Under the pieces are notes generated by a model, which was not told the origin of the DNA, searched no databases, and worked only from the letters and a program-made list of their open reading frames with translations. Below, piece by piece: positions 42,594 to 50,695 of a stretch of 64,000 nt of DNA (its first letter is position 1; each line of letters starts with the position of its first letter). Both the position numbers and the translations under genes were made by a program. The stretch is from Lachnospiraceae bacterium (GTDB lineage Bacteria; Bacillota; Clostridia; Lachnospirales; Lachnospiraceae): NCBI GenBank assembly GCA_021205755.1, contig JAJPWX010000080.1:1-64000 (forward strand), in the 5' to 3' direction.

Positions 42594-43593
42594 ACGGATT
42601 CCGGCACAATTTCATAGCAGGCCATTTCTGCTCTCCCCGGTTGGAAAGGATTTTCTCTGGGGAGGAACCAGGCTGAATGACGATTTCGCCAAAGGAATTG
42701 ATTTGCACCCGCTGGCAGAGACCTGGGAATGCTCTACGCATCCGGACGGATTAAGCGTAGCCGCAACCGGAGCATTCAAAGGAAGGACACTTTTGGATGT
42801 TTTAGAGGAACACCCGGAGTATCTGGGAACCCATCCCAGGGCAGGCAAAGGGCTGCCGATTCTGATGAAATTGATCGACGCGAAGAAGGATCTTTCAGTG
42901 CAGGTGCATCCGGACGATGATTATGCAAAAAAATACGAAAATGGCTCTCTTGGGAAGACCGAACTGTGGTATGTCCTGGACGCAACAAAGGATGCGAAGC
43001 TAATCTATGGCTTTTACAACGATACCGATGAGGAGACGATCCGCAGAAGTCTGGCAGAAGGAACGGTGGAGAAGTATCTTCAGAAGGTCCCCATCCGAAA
43101 AGGAGATGTGTTTTTTATCCCTGCCGGACAGGTTCATGCCATCGGGGCGGGGGCTTTGATCGCAGAGATACAGGAGAGCTCCAATCTGACCTACCGGATG
43201 TACGATTATGATCGGGTCGATAAAAATGGAAAGCCCAGAGCGCTTCAGATTGAAAAGGCGCTGCAGGTGGCCAATTTAAAAAGCAGCGCAGAGCCGAGGC
43301 AGCCGATGCGAACCTTAAAATTCCGCCCCGGCGCCGCGGTGGAATTGCTGTGCCGCTGCAAATATTTTGAAGTCTCGCGTCTTCTGCTAAACACAGAGCG
43401 AGTGCGGGAAATGGTCATGCTGCAGGCAGGACGCAATTCCTTTGAAGTCCTGCTCTGTACGGAAGGCTGCGGCATTCTGTTTTTTGAAGAGGATTCCCTG
43501 CCGTTTTATAAGGGCGACTGCATTTTTATTCCAGCTGCCTCGGTGCCGATCCGGATACATGGAAAAGCGCAATTGCTGGAGGTGAGCTGCTAG
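42562..43593 (+). CDS. manA: Mannose-6-phosphate isomerase, class I
   Basis: About 343 residues; a type I zinc phosphomannose isomerase converting fructose 6-phosphate to mannose 6-phosphate. Motifs are PVGKDFLWGGTRL, the metal-ligand VQVHPDDDYA, and FIPAGQVHAIGAGALIAEIQ with SNLTYRMYDYDR. The ATG at 42562 lies inside the end of manC with GGGAGAAG upstream, so translation is probably coupled. It supplies the first step of the GDP-fucose route encoded by the operon. Confidence 0.93.
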   Translation: MTSKNSTLSPERIPAQFHSRPFLLSPVGKDFLWGGTRLNDDFAKGIDLHPLAETWECSTHPDGLSVAATGAFKGRTLLDVLEEHPEYLGTHPRAGKGLPILMKLIDAKKDLSVQVHPDDDYAKKYENGSLGKTELWYVLDATKDAKLIYGFYNDTDEETIRRSLAEGTVEKYLQKVPIRKGDVFFIPAGQVHAIGAGALIAEIQESSNLTYRMYDYDRVDKNGKPRALQIEKALQVANLKSSAEPRQPMRTLKFRPGAAVELLCRCKYFEVSRLLLNTERVREMVMLQAGRNSFEVLLCTEGCGILFFEEDSLPFYKGDCIFIPAASVPIRIHGKAQLLEVSC

Positions 43594-43737
43594 CAGCCTG
43601 ATTCCATGTGCATTCTGCGAACCATATCGATGGCAAGCAGCAAAATCTTTCGCATATCCCGTATTTCACTCTGTCCGTTTCAGGAATTCTATGTTACAAT
43701 AATAAAATCGTTCCGAACAGGAGCCTGCTGTTCGGGA

Positions 43738-43901
43738 CTAGTACATCGTCTTCCAAATAGCTCGACTTTAGACGCAGGATGAATTTTCATATGCAAGGCG
43801 GAAGAAGGAGGCGTAGCGGTGGCTACGTCGACTGATGACAACGAAGCAGATGGAAATTCAGGCAAGTATAAAGTCGAGATAATTTGGAGACGAGGTACTA
43901 G
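43738..43901. repeat. 164-bp MITE-like palindromic element
   Basis: The ends CTAGTACATCGTCTTCCAAAT and ATTTGGAGACGAGGTACTAG are imperfect inverted repeats. Pairing continues inward through CTCGACTTTA/TAAAGTCGAG and TGAATTT.CAT/ATG.AAATTCA, about 60 bases per arm. It has no coding frame. Size, palindromy and location in the otherwise empty gap 43594-43932 fit a miniature inverted-repeat element. Just before it, CGAACAG..CTGTTCG (43714-43734) is a small hairpin that could terminate manA transcription. Confidence 0.65.
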
Positions 43902-43932
43902 GATTAAGTCATATCAAATGTGAGGGGAATCC

Positions 43933-44499
43933 ATGGGAAAAACACTGATATTAATCATTGATATGCAAAACGGGTTTCAGAATGCGTACACAGAAGGCCT
44001 GGATCAGAAAACGCTATGCTTCCTGGATCAGCTGGAAGAGAAAGGCGCCGATGTTCTGATCGCCGGAACCTGCTATGTGAATCATGAACAGACCGCCTGT
44101 TATTGTTTTGAAGGATGGAAAGCCTGTATGGCCGGGTCAAAAGAGGCCGAGATTCTTGATTCCCTGCGGCCGCGGATGCAGCAAATCTTCCGGAAAGACA
44201 AGTACAGCTGCTGGAACGGAGAAATGCGGCAGTTTGTGCGGGAAAATGACATTGAAAAGGTCTATTTTACCGGTGTCAATACCGGATGCTGTGTGCTGCA
44301 CAGCGCGTTCGATTTCTACAATGATCTGGTAGACTGTTCTGTGATCGAAGATCTCTGTGCTTCCACCTCCGGCGTCCGGGAACACGAAGCGGCGCTGATT
44401 GTCCTGAGAAGCTGCATCACAAAAGAACGGGTGATTCCGGCAGAACAGGCGGTTGAAGAGATACTCCTTCATCAAGGCGCGAAGCAGGGCAGGCAGTAA
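43933..44499 (+). CDS. Cysteine hydrolase of the isochorismatase family
   Basis: The 188-residue protein shows the catalytic Asp in LILIIDMQNGFQN, an active-site region VLIAGTCYVNHE, and the nucleophile Cys in TGVNTGCCVLHSAFDFYN. The family includes nicotinamidases and isochorismatases; which substrate is used is unclear. It lies 24 bases upstream of an amidinotransferase-fold hydrolase gene, with which it is probably co-transcribed, hinting at amide or guanidine metabolism. Confidence 0.8.
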   Translation: MGKTLILIIDMQNGFQNAYTEGLDQKTLCFLDQLEEKGADVLIAGTCYVNHEQTACYCFEGWKACMAGSKEAEILDSLRPRMQQIFRKDKYSCWNGEMRQFVRENDIEKVYFTGVNTGCCVLHSAFDFYNDLVDCSVIEDLCASTSGVREHEAALIVLRSCITKERVIPAEQAVEEILLHQGAKQGRQ

Positions 44500-44523
44500 A
44501 TAAAATATTGGAGAATGATCAAT

Positions 44524-45294
44524 ATGTTTAAAAATGTAATTGTAAAAAGACCGTGCAGCCGCATTACGGAGGGCATCACTTCTGTGCCAGAGCTGGGGAA
44601 ACCGGATTATGCCCTGGCATTAAAACAGCATGATGCTTACATAGATGCGCTAAAAAGCTGCGGCGTAACCGTGACTGTTCTTGATGCGGATGAGGCTTTT
44701 CCGGATTCCTGCTTTGTGGAGGATACGGCGGTACTGACGCGCAGATGCGCCATCATTACCAATCCGGGTGCGGCTTCCAGAAATAAAGAAGTGGAGGCTA
44801 TGATCCCGGTTATCCGGCAGTTTTACCGTGAGGACTGCATCGAATACATCCAGGCGCCAGGTACCCTTGAGGGCGGCGATGTCATGATGGTGGGGGATCA
44901 TTTTTACGTTGGCCGCTCGGCCCGCACGAATGCGGAAGGAATCCGGCAGTTTATTTCAATACTGGAGAAATATGGCTTGTCCGGATCTGAGGTAAAGCTT
45001 GAGAAAGTACTCCATCTGAAAACCGGCGTTAATTATATTGAGCATAACAATATGCTGGTGACTGGAGAATTTATTGATAAGCCGGAGTTCAGAGAATATC
45101 ACAAATATATTATCCCGGAGGAAGAGGCTTACGCGGCAAATTGCATCTGGGTGAATGAGCATGTCATTGTCCCGGCAAATTTTCCAAAGACGGCACAGAT
45201 TGTAAGGAATGCCGGGTATGATGTGATTCTTGTTGACACCTCAGAGTACAGGAAAATTGACGGCGGGCTGAGTTGTCTGAGTCTGCGGTTTTAA
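44524..45294 (+). CDS. Dimethylargininase-like hydrolase
   Basis: The 256-residue protein is of the amidinotransferase fold (DDAH/arginine deiminase). The FPDSCFVEDTAVL segment, APGTLEGGDVMMVG, catalytic His in LHLKTGVNYIEHNN and the C-terminal nucleophile in GGLSCLSLRF are all present. It would hydrolyse arginine derivatives to citrulline. I chose ATG 44524 with GGAG ten bases upstream. It pairs with the preceding cysteine hydrolase. Confidence 0.85.
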   Translation: MFKNVIVKRPCSRITEGITSVPELGKPDYALALKQHDAYIDALKSCGVTVTVLDADEAFPDSCFVEDTAVLTRRCAIITNPGAASRNKEVEAMIPVIRQFYREDCIEYIQAPGTLEGGDVMMVGDHFYVGRSARTNAEGIRQFISILEKYGLSGSEVKLEKVLHLKTGVNYIEHNNMLVTGEFIDKPEFREYHKYIIPEEEAYAANCIWVNEHVIVPANFPKTAQIVRNAGYDVILVDTSEYRKIDGGLSCLSLRF

Positions 45295-45303
45295 TTAAGG
45301 AAA

Positions 45304-45362
45304 AAGAAAACCCGCAGATCGGCCATTTCTGATCGGTCTGCGGGCGAAAAGGGGAGGATAAG
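45304..45362 (+). repeat. 59-bp direct repeat with terminator hairpin (copy 1)
   Basis: The hairpin CCCGCAGATCGG..CCGATCAGAAAT-type core (CCCGCAGATCGGCC pairing with GATCGGTCTGCGGG) follows the dimethylargininase-like gene by ten bases. The whole 59-bp unit, ending GAAAAGGGGAGGATAAG, recurs at 49622-49680 with only two differences. The two copies bound a 4.3-kb accessory block. The hairpin may terminate transcription, but the conserved flank shows it is more than a terminator. Confidence 0.75.
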
Positions 45363-45458
45363 GACTTCACGGTTTCAGAACGTTTATCAGAGTTTAAAAC
45401 GGGATGACTTCGTCCGCAATCTACGCGGGAGAGGTTACCCCGTTTCATGCTGATTTGG

Positions 45459-45501
45459 AAAAATGGTGTAGAAAGTGGTGTAGAGGGGAAAATGGTGTAT
45501 A
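45459..45501 (+). repeat. TGGTGTA cluster (copy 1)
   Basis: Three TGGTGTA words occur at fixed spacing: TGGTGTAGAAAG, TGGTGTAGAGGGGAAAA, TGGTGTATA. An almost identical 42-base copy lies at 47667-47708 and a partial copy at 49545-49560. In the 331 bases between 45295 and the ATPase gene this cluster and the 59-bp repeat are the only recognisable structures, apart from a TATACT -10-like box near 45575. Confidence 0.65.
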
Positions 45502-45625
45502 TACATGGCGAGTGCGTGAGCAATCAGAAAGATTGCTTTTTTTTGTATGGTAAGAATCGGCACAGTGTGCTATACTTTGAAGTAAGATTTGTTATATCGG
45601 AACGATGATGAAGGGGGCAGATCCT

Positions 45626-47209
45626 ATGGCCAGGACATTTAACACAGAGGGTTACTGTGATCCGAATTATAATTATATGGTAGATTTGACCGGGAGACTA
45701 GTCCAGATCAAGGCTATGGTTGATAATGGAAAATATTTCACGATCAACAGGGGGAGACAGTATGGTAAGACGACTACACTGATTGCGTTGGAAGGATATC
45801 TGGAGCCGTATTATCAAGTGATTAGTCTGGATTTTCAGATGCTCAGCAGTGCCTGCTTTGAGAATGAGGCGAGTTTTGTCTCTTCTTTTTCTAGAGAGAT
45901 CCTCTATGCGGCTGAATCCATGCCGGTTCAGGTGAAAGCAGAACTGGAATCTTATTCGCGTGGAAATGATTCTGAACTGACTTTGCCGGTTTTATTCAAG
46001 ACGCTGGAAAAATTTTGCCGGGAATCGGATAAGAAGCTTGTCCTGATGATTGATGAAGTGGATTCTGCCAGCAATAATCAGGTATTTCTGGATTTTCTTG
46101 CACAGCTTCGGGCTTACTATCTGAAAAGAAGAAAAGTAACTACATTCCAGTCTGTGATCCTGGCAGGTGTACATGACGTTCGTAGTATTAAACGAAAAAT
46201 CAGGCCAGAGGAAGATCACAAAGCGAATAGTCCCTGGAATATTGCAGCAGATTATACTGTGGATATGAATTTTTGCGCAGACGAGATAGAGGTAATGCTC
46301 ATGGAATATGAGAATGATTATAGTACTGGCATGGATGTAAAATCTATGGCGCAGAGTATTTATGATTATACATCTGGTTACCCTTATCTTGTTTCAAGAC
46401 TTTGTAAGCTTATCGATGAAAAAGTCACTGGGGGCGGTATGTTTCCGGATAAAAGCAGCGCGTGGACAAATTCGGGCTTTCAGGCAGCTTTGAAAATGCT
46501 GTTGGAAGAGACAAATCCACTTTTTGAGTCTCTGATGAATAAATTGTACGATTATCCGGAACTTAATTCTGTAATCTCACACTTACTGTTTCAGGGAGAA
46601 AAGATACCGTATAATCCGGATGATATTGCAATGAAGGATGCAATGATGTTTGGTTTTGCAAAGGTGCAGGATTCGTCTGTTCAGATAGCAAATCGGATTT
46701 TTGAGACCAGATTGTATAATAAATACCTTCTGACCTCCAGAGAGCAATGCAGTGAGATGTTTTCAGAAGGCTCCAGATGGAGGTCTCAGTTTGTTATAGA
46801 CGGATATCTGGATGTCCGGCGTGTGCTGGAGAAGTTTGTGGAAACATTTGATTTCCTGTATGGCGACAGAGATGAGACTTTTGTAGAAGACGAAGGCAGA
46901 CGGTATTTTATGCTTTTTCTGAAGCCTATTATTAATGGAAGCGGAAACTGTTATGTGGAGCCTGAGACCAGAAATCGGGAACGAATGGATCTCGTGATTG
47001 ATTATCTTGGAAGGCAATACGTATGCGAACTTAAAATCTGGCACGGCAATGCTTATAATGAACGCGGAGAGGCTCAGTTGTCTAAATACCTGGATTACTT
47101 CCATCTGAAGAAGGGATATATGCTGAGCTTCAACTTTAACCAGAAGAAAGAAATCGGGGTGAAAGAGATTATTCTTGGAGACAAGGTACTGATAGAGGCG
47201 GTGGTTTGA
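45626..47209 (+). CDS. AAA-ATPase-like protein with PD-(D/E)XK C-terminus
   Basis: The 527-residue protein belongs to a family greatly expanded in gut Firmicutes and Bacteroidetes. It starts MARTFNTEGYCDPNYNYMVD, has a P-loop-like NRGRQYGKTTTL (about 45-56) and Walker B LVLMIDEVDSAS. It ends with a PD-(D/E)XK-type nuclease fold: RMDLVIDYLGRQYVCELKIW, with the acidic and Lys residues of the active site. Function is unknown; mobile-element or defence roles have been suggested. It is bracketed by TGGTGTA clusters and has its own terminator at 47231. Confidence 0.85.
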   Translation: MARTFNTEGYCDPNYNYMVDLTGRLVQIKAMVDNGKYFTINRGRQYGKTTTLIALEGYLEPYYQVISLDFQMLSSACFENEASFVSSFSREILYAAESMPVQVKAELESYSRGNDSELTLPVLFKTLEKFCRESDKKLVLMIDEVDSASNNQVFLDFLAQLRAYYLKRRKVTTFQSVILAGVHDVRSIKRKIRPEEDHKANSPWNIAADYTVDMNFCADEIEVMLMEYENDYSTGMDVKSMAQSIYDYTSGYPYLVSRLCKLIDEKVTGGGMFPDKSSAWTNSGFQAALKMLLEETNPLFESLMNKLYDYPELNSVISHLLFQGEKIPYNPDDIAMKDAMMFGFAKVQDSSVQIANRIFETRLYNKYLLTSREQCSEMFSEGSRWRSQFVIDGYLDVRRVLEKFVETFDFLYGDRDETFVEDEGRRYFMLFLKPIINGSGNCYVEPETRNRERMDLVIDYLGRQYVCELKIWHGNAYNERGEAQLSKYLDYFHLKKGYMLSFNFNQKKEIGVKEIILGDKVLIEAVV

Positions 47210-47230
47210 ACTTAACAGAGCATTCAAAGG

Positions 47231-47257
47231 GAACCACTTGATAGTGGTTCTTTTTTT
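47231..47257 (+). terminator. Terminator of the AAA-ATPase gene
   Basis: GAACCACT at 47231-47238 pairs perfectly with AGTGGTTC at 47243-47250 around TGAT, followed by seven T residues. Confidence 0.88.
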
Positions 47258-47267
47258 GGGTAAAAAA

Positions 47268-47432
47268 ATGCCAGAGTGGAAACCTGAACGGTTAAATGTT
47301 CGCATACAAGAGGACATGGAAGAACCTTTAAAGACACAAATCTATAAGAAACTTGGGTATACCGTTGAATTCATTCGAGAAGATAAAAATCCAAAATTGT
47401 GCAAGTATTTTTTATCAAAGCATATCATTTGA
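47268..47432 (+). CDS. Doubtful 54-residue open frame
   Basis: A charged frame starting MPEWKPERLNVRIQEDMEEP lies directly after a terminator and lacks a ribosome binding site or recognised family. It may be a remnant of a larger gene, like the fragments that follow it. It is listed because the stretch otherwise holds no complete gene. Confidence 0.25.
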   Translation: MPEWKPERLNVRIQEDMEEPLKTQIYKKLGYTVEFIREDKNPKLCKYFLSKHII

Positions 47433-47459
47433 TAAATTTTGGTTTTTAGGTGAAATGTG

Positions 47460-47558
47460 ATGAAGGAACGAAAAGAAATTTTGGACTACGTAATGACGCT
47501 GCCGGATGTGTATATGGACGCACCGTTCCATGATGACAACTGGAGAAGAAATAACTGA
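47460..47558 (+). pseudogene. MmcQ/YjbR family gene fragment
   Basis: The 32 codons from 47460 begin with the N-terminal signature of MmcQ/YjbR-like proteins: RKEILDYVMTLPDVYMDAPF followed by HDDNW. Homology stops at that point and a stop codon follows. Intact members are about 110-120 residues. The fragment shows that this stretch has suffered deletion or insertion. Confidence 0.6.
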
Positions 47559-47655
47559 AAGTGAAATTTACGAAGCATCTGCCGGAAACGGCAGATACAA
47601 CTACATTGTTGAATGCAGGTGCCCTTCTTGCGGGGGTGAGTTTATCCCGTCTTAA
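47530..47655 (+). pseudogene. Short frame with zinc-ribbon-like motif
   Basis: A 41-codon frame in a different register overlaps the MmcQ fragment and ends YIVECRCPSCGGEFIPS. The C-x-C-x2-C cluster looks like part of a zinc ribbon. No upstream portion or ribosome binding site is visible, so I read it as the tail of a lost gene fused to the MmcQ fragment by a deletion. Confidence 0.3.
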
Positions 47656-47666
47656 GTTGGTCCAAT

Positions 47667-47708
47667 AAAATGGTGTAGAAAGTGGTGTAGAAGGAAAAAT
47701 GGTGTATA
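47667..47708 (+). repeat. TGGTGTA cluster (copy 2)
   Basis: A 42-base near-copy of 45459-45501, with the same three TGGTGTA words and spacing. It lies between the AAA-ATPase gene region and the RloA-like gene, so the clusters separate the two modules of the block. Confidence 0.65.
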
Positions 47709-47913
47709 AATTTTTTGCGTTGGAAGCGACAAATCCTAAAAAATGAATATTGAAGGTTTACACTGAAGATTTTCAAACGTTTTTCAAAAAATAACTAATG
47801 TAAAACAAATTTTTGATTTACAAAGCAGGAACGAGGTGTTATCATATATAGACACTATGGAAGTGTGTCCTCACATACGGTTGGCGGCACTAAGGCTCAG
47901 GAGGTGGAAGTAA

Positions 47914-49098
47914 TTGCTGATATCCTATCGATTTAATAATTTTTGTTCCTTTTGGGGAGAGTACGAGTTTTCAATGGAGGCTCCTGGCGGAAAGGTGATG
48001 AGGAGGTATCCGGACAATTATGTGAAACAGGATACTGGGGTTAGCTGCCTGAAAACGGCTGTAATTGTCGGAGAGAATGCTGGTGGTAAGTCAAATTTTA
48101 TGGAGAGTCTTCAGTACCTGAAATCGTTGTTTGCTGATAATGAAGAGGTGAAGACATTTCCGCCTTATTTGAATGTGGCCAGCAAGGAAGAAGCCGAAGT
48201 CCCCTGCCAGTCTTTTGAATTAAAGATTGCGTCTGAAAATGGGAAGATTTACCGATATCTTCTTGAGATTGATGCAATCGGCATCCGATGTGAGGAACTG
48301 TATATGAGCAGCAGCTACAAAAGCAGAGAGACCACCTTATTCATTGTAAGACGAAGTGTGGGGACGTCTCGGCCGCAATATGATATTTCAGGGGTAAGCA
48401 GCAATCAGATCCTGCGGGGACATACAGCATGGCAGCCGGGAATCGGGCTGGTCATAACGAAATTTGCGATACTGAGCGATGAGCACGCTTTGGCCGTGAC
48501 CAGTTGGGTGAATGATCAACTGTCAGTGGAAAAATCCAATCGTGTGGAGCAGGATTCCTTAAAGCGGCTGAGCAGCGATCTGGAAATACTGAAGGATCCT
48601 CGCTATGTGGAAATATTCCGCATGGTGGATTATAGTATTTGCGGAATTGAAGTAGATGAGGAAAAGCCTTACAGTAAGACTGTAATTATCCGTAAAAATA
48701 AAGAGGGACAGGAATTGCGCCGCGAGCTTTCTATGGATTCTGCGGGCGTACGGGAGTTCTTCCGGTGGGCTGTACAGATTCATCATGTGGTATATGAGAA
48801 TAAAACAATTCTTGCGGATGAGATGGATCGTGTGCTGAATCCGGTTTTGTCCGACCGGGTGATTGCTTTCATTAATGGGAAACAGCATCATGGGCAATTT
48901 ATCTTCTCGACACACAACGTTCTGCACCTGAATCTCGTTATGTATATGAAAGAACAGATTTATTTTATCACAAAGGATAAGGATACACTGATTTCAGAAT
49001 TATACTCTTTAGCGGATTTTCCGGAGGTTCGCTACGAGACAGCGAAGATTTATGAGTTCTATATGAAGGGGATTCTGGGAGGTACTGCTTATGAGTAG
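47914..49098 (+). CDS. RloA-like AAA family ATPase
   Basis: The 394-residue SMC/OLD-type ATPase starts LISYRFNNFCSFWGEYEFSM, has Walker A IVGENAGGKSNFMESL (about 53-68) and a conserved C-terminal half. That half contains SMDSAGVREFFRWA (signature-like), TILADEMDRVLNP (Walker B) and FIFSTHNVLHLN (switch His). The pattern and the downstream RloB-like gene, overlapping by eight bases, point to the RloAB pair found with or near anticodon-nuclease and Abi systems. The start is TTG with AGGAGGTGG upstream. Length is slightly below usual. Confidence 0.75.
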   Translation: MLISYRFNNFCSFWGEYEFSMEAPGGKVMRRYPDNYVKQDTGVSCLKTAVIVGENAGGKSNFMESLQYLKSLFADNEEVKTFPPYLNVASKEEAEVPCQSFELKIASENGKIYRYLLEIDAIGIRCEELYMSSSYKSRETTLFIVRRSVGTSRPQYDISGVSSNQILRGHTAWQPGIGLVITKFAILSDEHALAVTSWVNDQLSVEKSNRVEQDSLKRLSSDLEILKDPRYVEIFRMVDYSICGIEVDEEKPYSKTVIIRKNKEGQELRRELSMDSAGVREFFRWAVQIHHVVYENKTILADEMDRVLNPVLSDRVIAFINGKQHHGQFIFSTHNVLHLNLVMYMKEQIYFITKDKDTLISELYSLADFPEVRYETAKIYEFYMKGILGGTAYE

Positions 49099-49449
49099 AC
49101 CGAAGAGAGAACTGAAAAAGAAGTTTATAGTATTCTGCGAAGGAGATACGGAATATCACTATATCGATCAGATGCGGAAAACGCAGGGGGTAGAAATATC
49201 CATTAAGCCAATCAATATGCCTTTAAGGGCAAGACGGATGTATATCATTATCTGAATAGCGGAGATAACAGCTACCAGAATATGTTGCGGCGACTGGCTG
49301 CGGATTATAATCATAAATTTCTGAAGAATACCTATGTAGTAATGAAGAAGCTTTTTGATATAGAAATAAAAGATACGATTGTAAACTTTGATCATCTGTC
49401 TTATAAAGGAAGTAATATAGAAGAGTTCTTCGATGTGATTGAATGGTAA
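49091..49449 (+). pseudogene. RloB-like gene, frameshifted and truncated
   Basis: The start reads MSRPKRELKKKFIVFCEGDT, then EYHYIDQMRK: the opening of RloB (Toprim-like) proteins, with the acidic residue in FCEGDTE. The frame stops at 49253. A different frame continues GKTDVYHYLNSGDNSYQNML to 49447, so a one-base indel near 49217 has broken the gene, and the product is far shorter than the usual 200 or so residues. It overlaps the end of the ATPase gene. Unless translational frameshifting occurs, the RloAB pair is inactive here. Confidence 0.65.
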
Positions 49450-49544
49450 TGTATGGAGAAATCGACAGCGCGGCAGCCGAATGTGGTAAGGTTATCTGAG
49501 CGATTGCAGACAGTTGATGGATGCAAGGTGAATTTAAGATTATT

Positions 49545-49560
49545 GGGAAAATGGTGTATA
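49545..49560 (+). repeat. TGGTGTA cluster (partial copy 3)
   Basis: GGGAAAATGGTGTATA matches the last third of copies 1 and 2. With the 59-bp repeat at 49622 it closes the accessory block. The rest of the 423-base gap between the RloB fragment and tcdA shows no gene. Confidence 0.5.
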
Positions 49561-49621
49561 GGCCGATCTTTGCGCTATCTGGCAACAGCTGGCAACACCA
49601 TAAACAGGCAGCGTAACCCGC

Positions 49622-49680
49622 AAGAAAACCCGCAAATCGGCCATTTCTGACCGGTCTGCGGGCGAAAAGGGGAGGATAAG
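49622..49680 (+). repeat. 59-bp direct repeat with terminator hairpin (copy 2)
   Basis: Second copy of the 45304-45362 unit, in the same orientation, 57 of 59 bases identical. The hairpin arms differ by compensating or tolerated changes (A to G-U type). It marks the right edge of the 45.3-49.7 kb block. Confidence 0.75.
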
Positions 49681-49873
49681 TATTTATTTTTATCCTTTGT
49701 ACAGTTCTCATGGTGCCGGCTTTGCTTTGGAGGGGGATCCGAAGCATTGGCATATGAGTATCTCATCCGGAAATTTCACAGAAGCTTTTGCACTTAAACT
49801 GTGAGGTGTTTTCCTGTGAGACTAGTCATAGTATGACCGATATGCGAGAGAATATTCACCGGAGATGAAAAAA

Positions 49874-50695
49874 ATGATAAATCAGTTTTCGAGAACGGAG
49901 CTTTTATTAGGCCGGGAGGCGATGGAAAAGCTTTTTCACGCACGAGTGGCCGTGTTCGGGCTTGGCGGTGTGGGAGGGTATACTGTGGAAGCACTCTCCA
50001 GAAGCGGGATCGGCACGCTGGATTTGATTGACGATGATAAAATATGTCTGACGAATCTGAACCGCCAGATTTATGCTTTGCAGAATACGATTGGAAAATA
50101 TAAGGTGGATGTGGCCGAGGAGCGGATTTTGCAGATCAATCCGGAAGCCAGGGTAAATAAATATAAGACGTTTTATATGCCGGAGACCGCGGCGCAGTTC
50201 GACTTTTCTCAGTATGATTATGTGGTAGATGCGATTGACACGGTGACCGGGAAGATTGCGCTGGTAGAGCAGGCGGAAGCGGCGGGGACGCCGATCATCA
50301 GCTGTATGGGAGCCGGAAATAAGATGGATGCTTCCGCACTGGAGGTCGCGGATATTTATGAAACGAGTATTTGTCCTCTGGCGCGCGTGATGCGCCGTGA
50401 ATTAAAAAAACGCGGGATCAAAAAGCTGAAAGTGGTTTATTCCAGGGAACCGGCAATGACGCCGGTGGGAGATGGAGAAGAAGACGGGACGGAAAGCTGC
50501 TGTGCGCAGGAGGATTGTCCGCCTGAAATAGATACAAATCATACCAAACGCCGCCAGGTACCGGGAAGCAATGCATTTGTCCCGGCTGTGGCAGGGCTGA
50601 TGATCGCGGGTGAGGTGGTGCGGGATCTGAGCCGTGTCGTTACAGGCTGCTCTGTTTCCGCCGTGCCGCGCCATATTTTACCAGCTTGCGTATGA
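49874..50695 (+). CDS. tcdA: tRNA threonylcarbamoyladenosine dehydratase
   Basis: The 273-residue ThiF/E1-like enzyme cyclises t6A37 of tRNA to ct6A using ATP. It has the nucleotide loop FGLGGVGGYTVEALSRSGIG, IDDDKICLTNLNRQ, the DAIDT motif and SCMGAGNKMD typical of TcdA/YgdL. I chose ATG 49874 with GGAG nine bases upstream. Its 3' end overlaps the convergent permease gene by 56 bases. Confidence 0.9.
   Translation: MINQFSRTELLLGREAMEKLFHARVAVFGLGGVGGYTVEALSRSGIGTLDLIDDDKICLTNLNRQIYALQNTIGKYKVDVAEERILQINPEARVNKYKTFYMPETAAQFDFSQYDYVVDAIDTVTGKIALVEQAEAAGTPIISCMGAGNKMDASALEVADIYETSICPLARVMRRELKKRGIKKLKVVYSREPAMTPVGDGEEDGTESCCAQEDCPPEIDTNHTKRRQVPGSNAFVPAVAGLMIAGEVVRDLSRVVTGCSVSAVPRHILPACV

Noticed and set aside
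43594..43680. 21-codon peptide frame on the minus strand downstream of manA
   Set aside because: No adequate ribosome binding site or terminator, and amphipathic rather than membrane-spanning; unlike the peptide at 9870-9959.
49451..49873. Gene fragments between the RloB pseudogene and tcdA
   Set aside because: Frames there are short, lack ribosome binding sites and overlap the 59-bp repeat; no protein family could be recognised.
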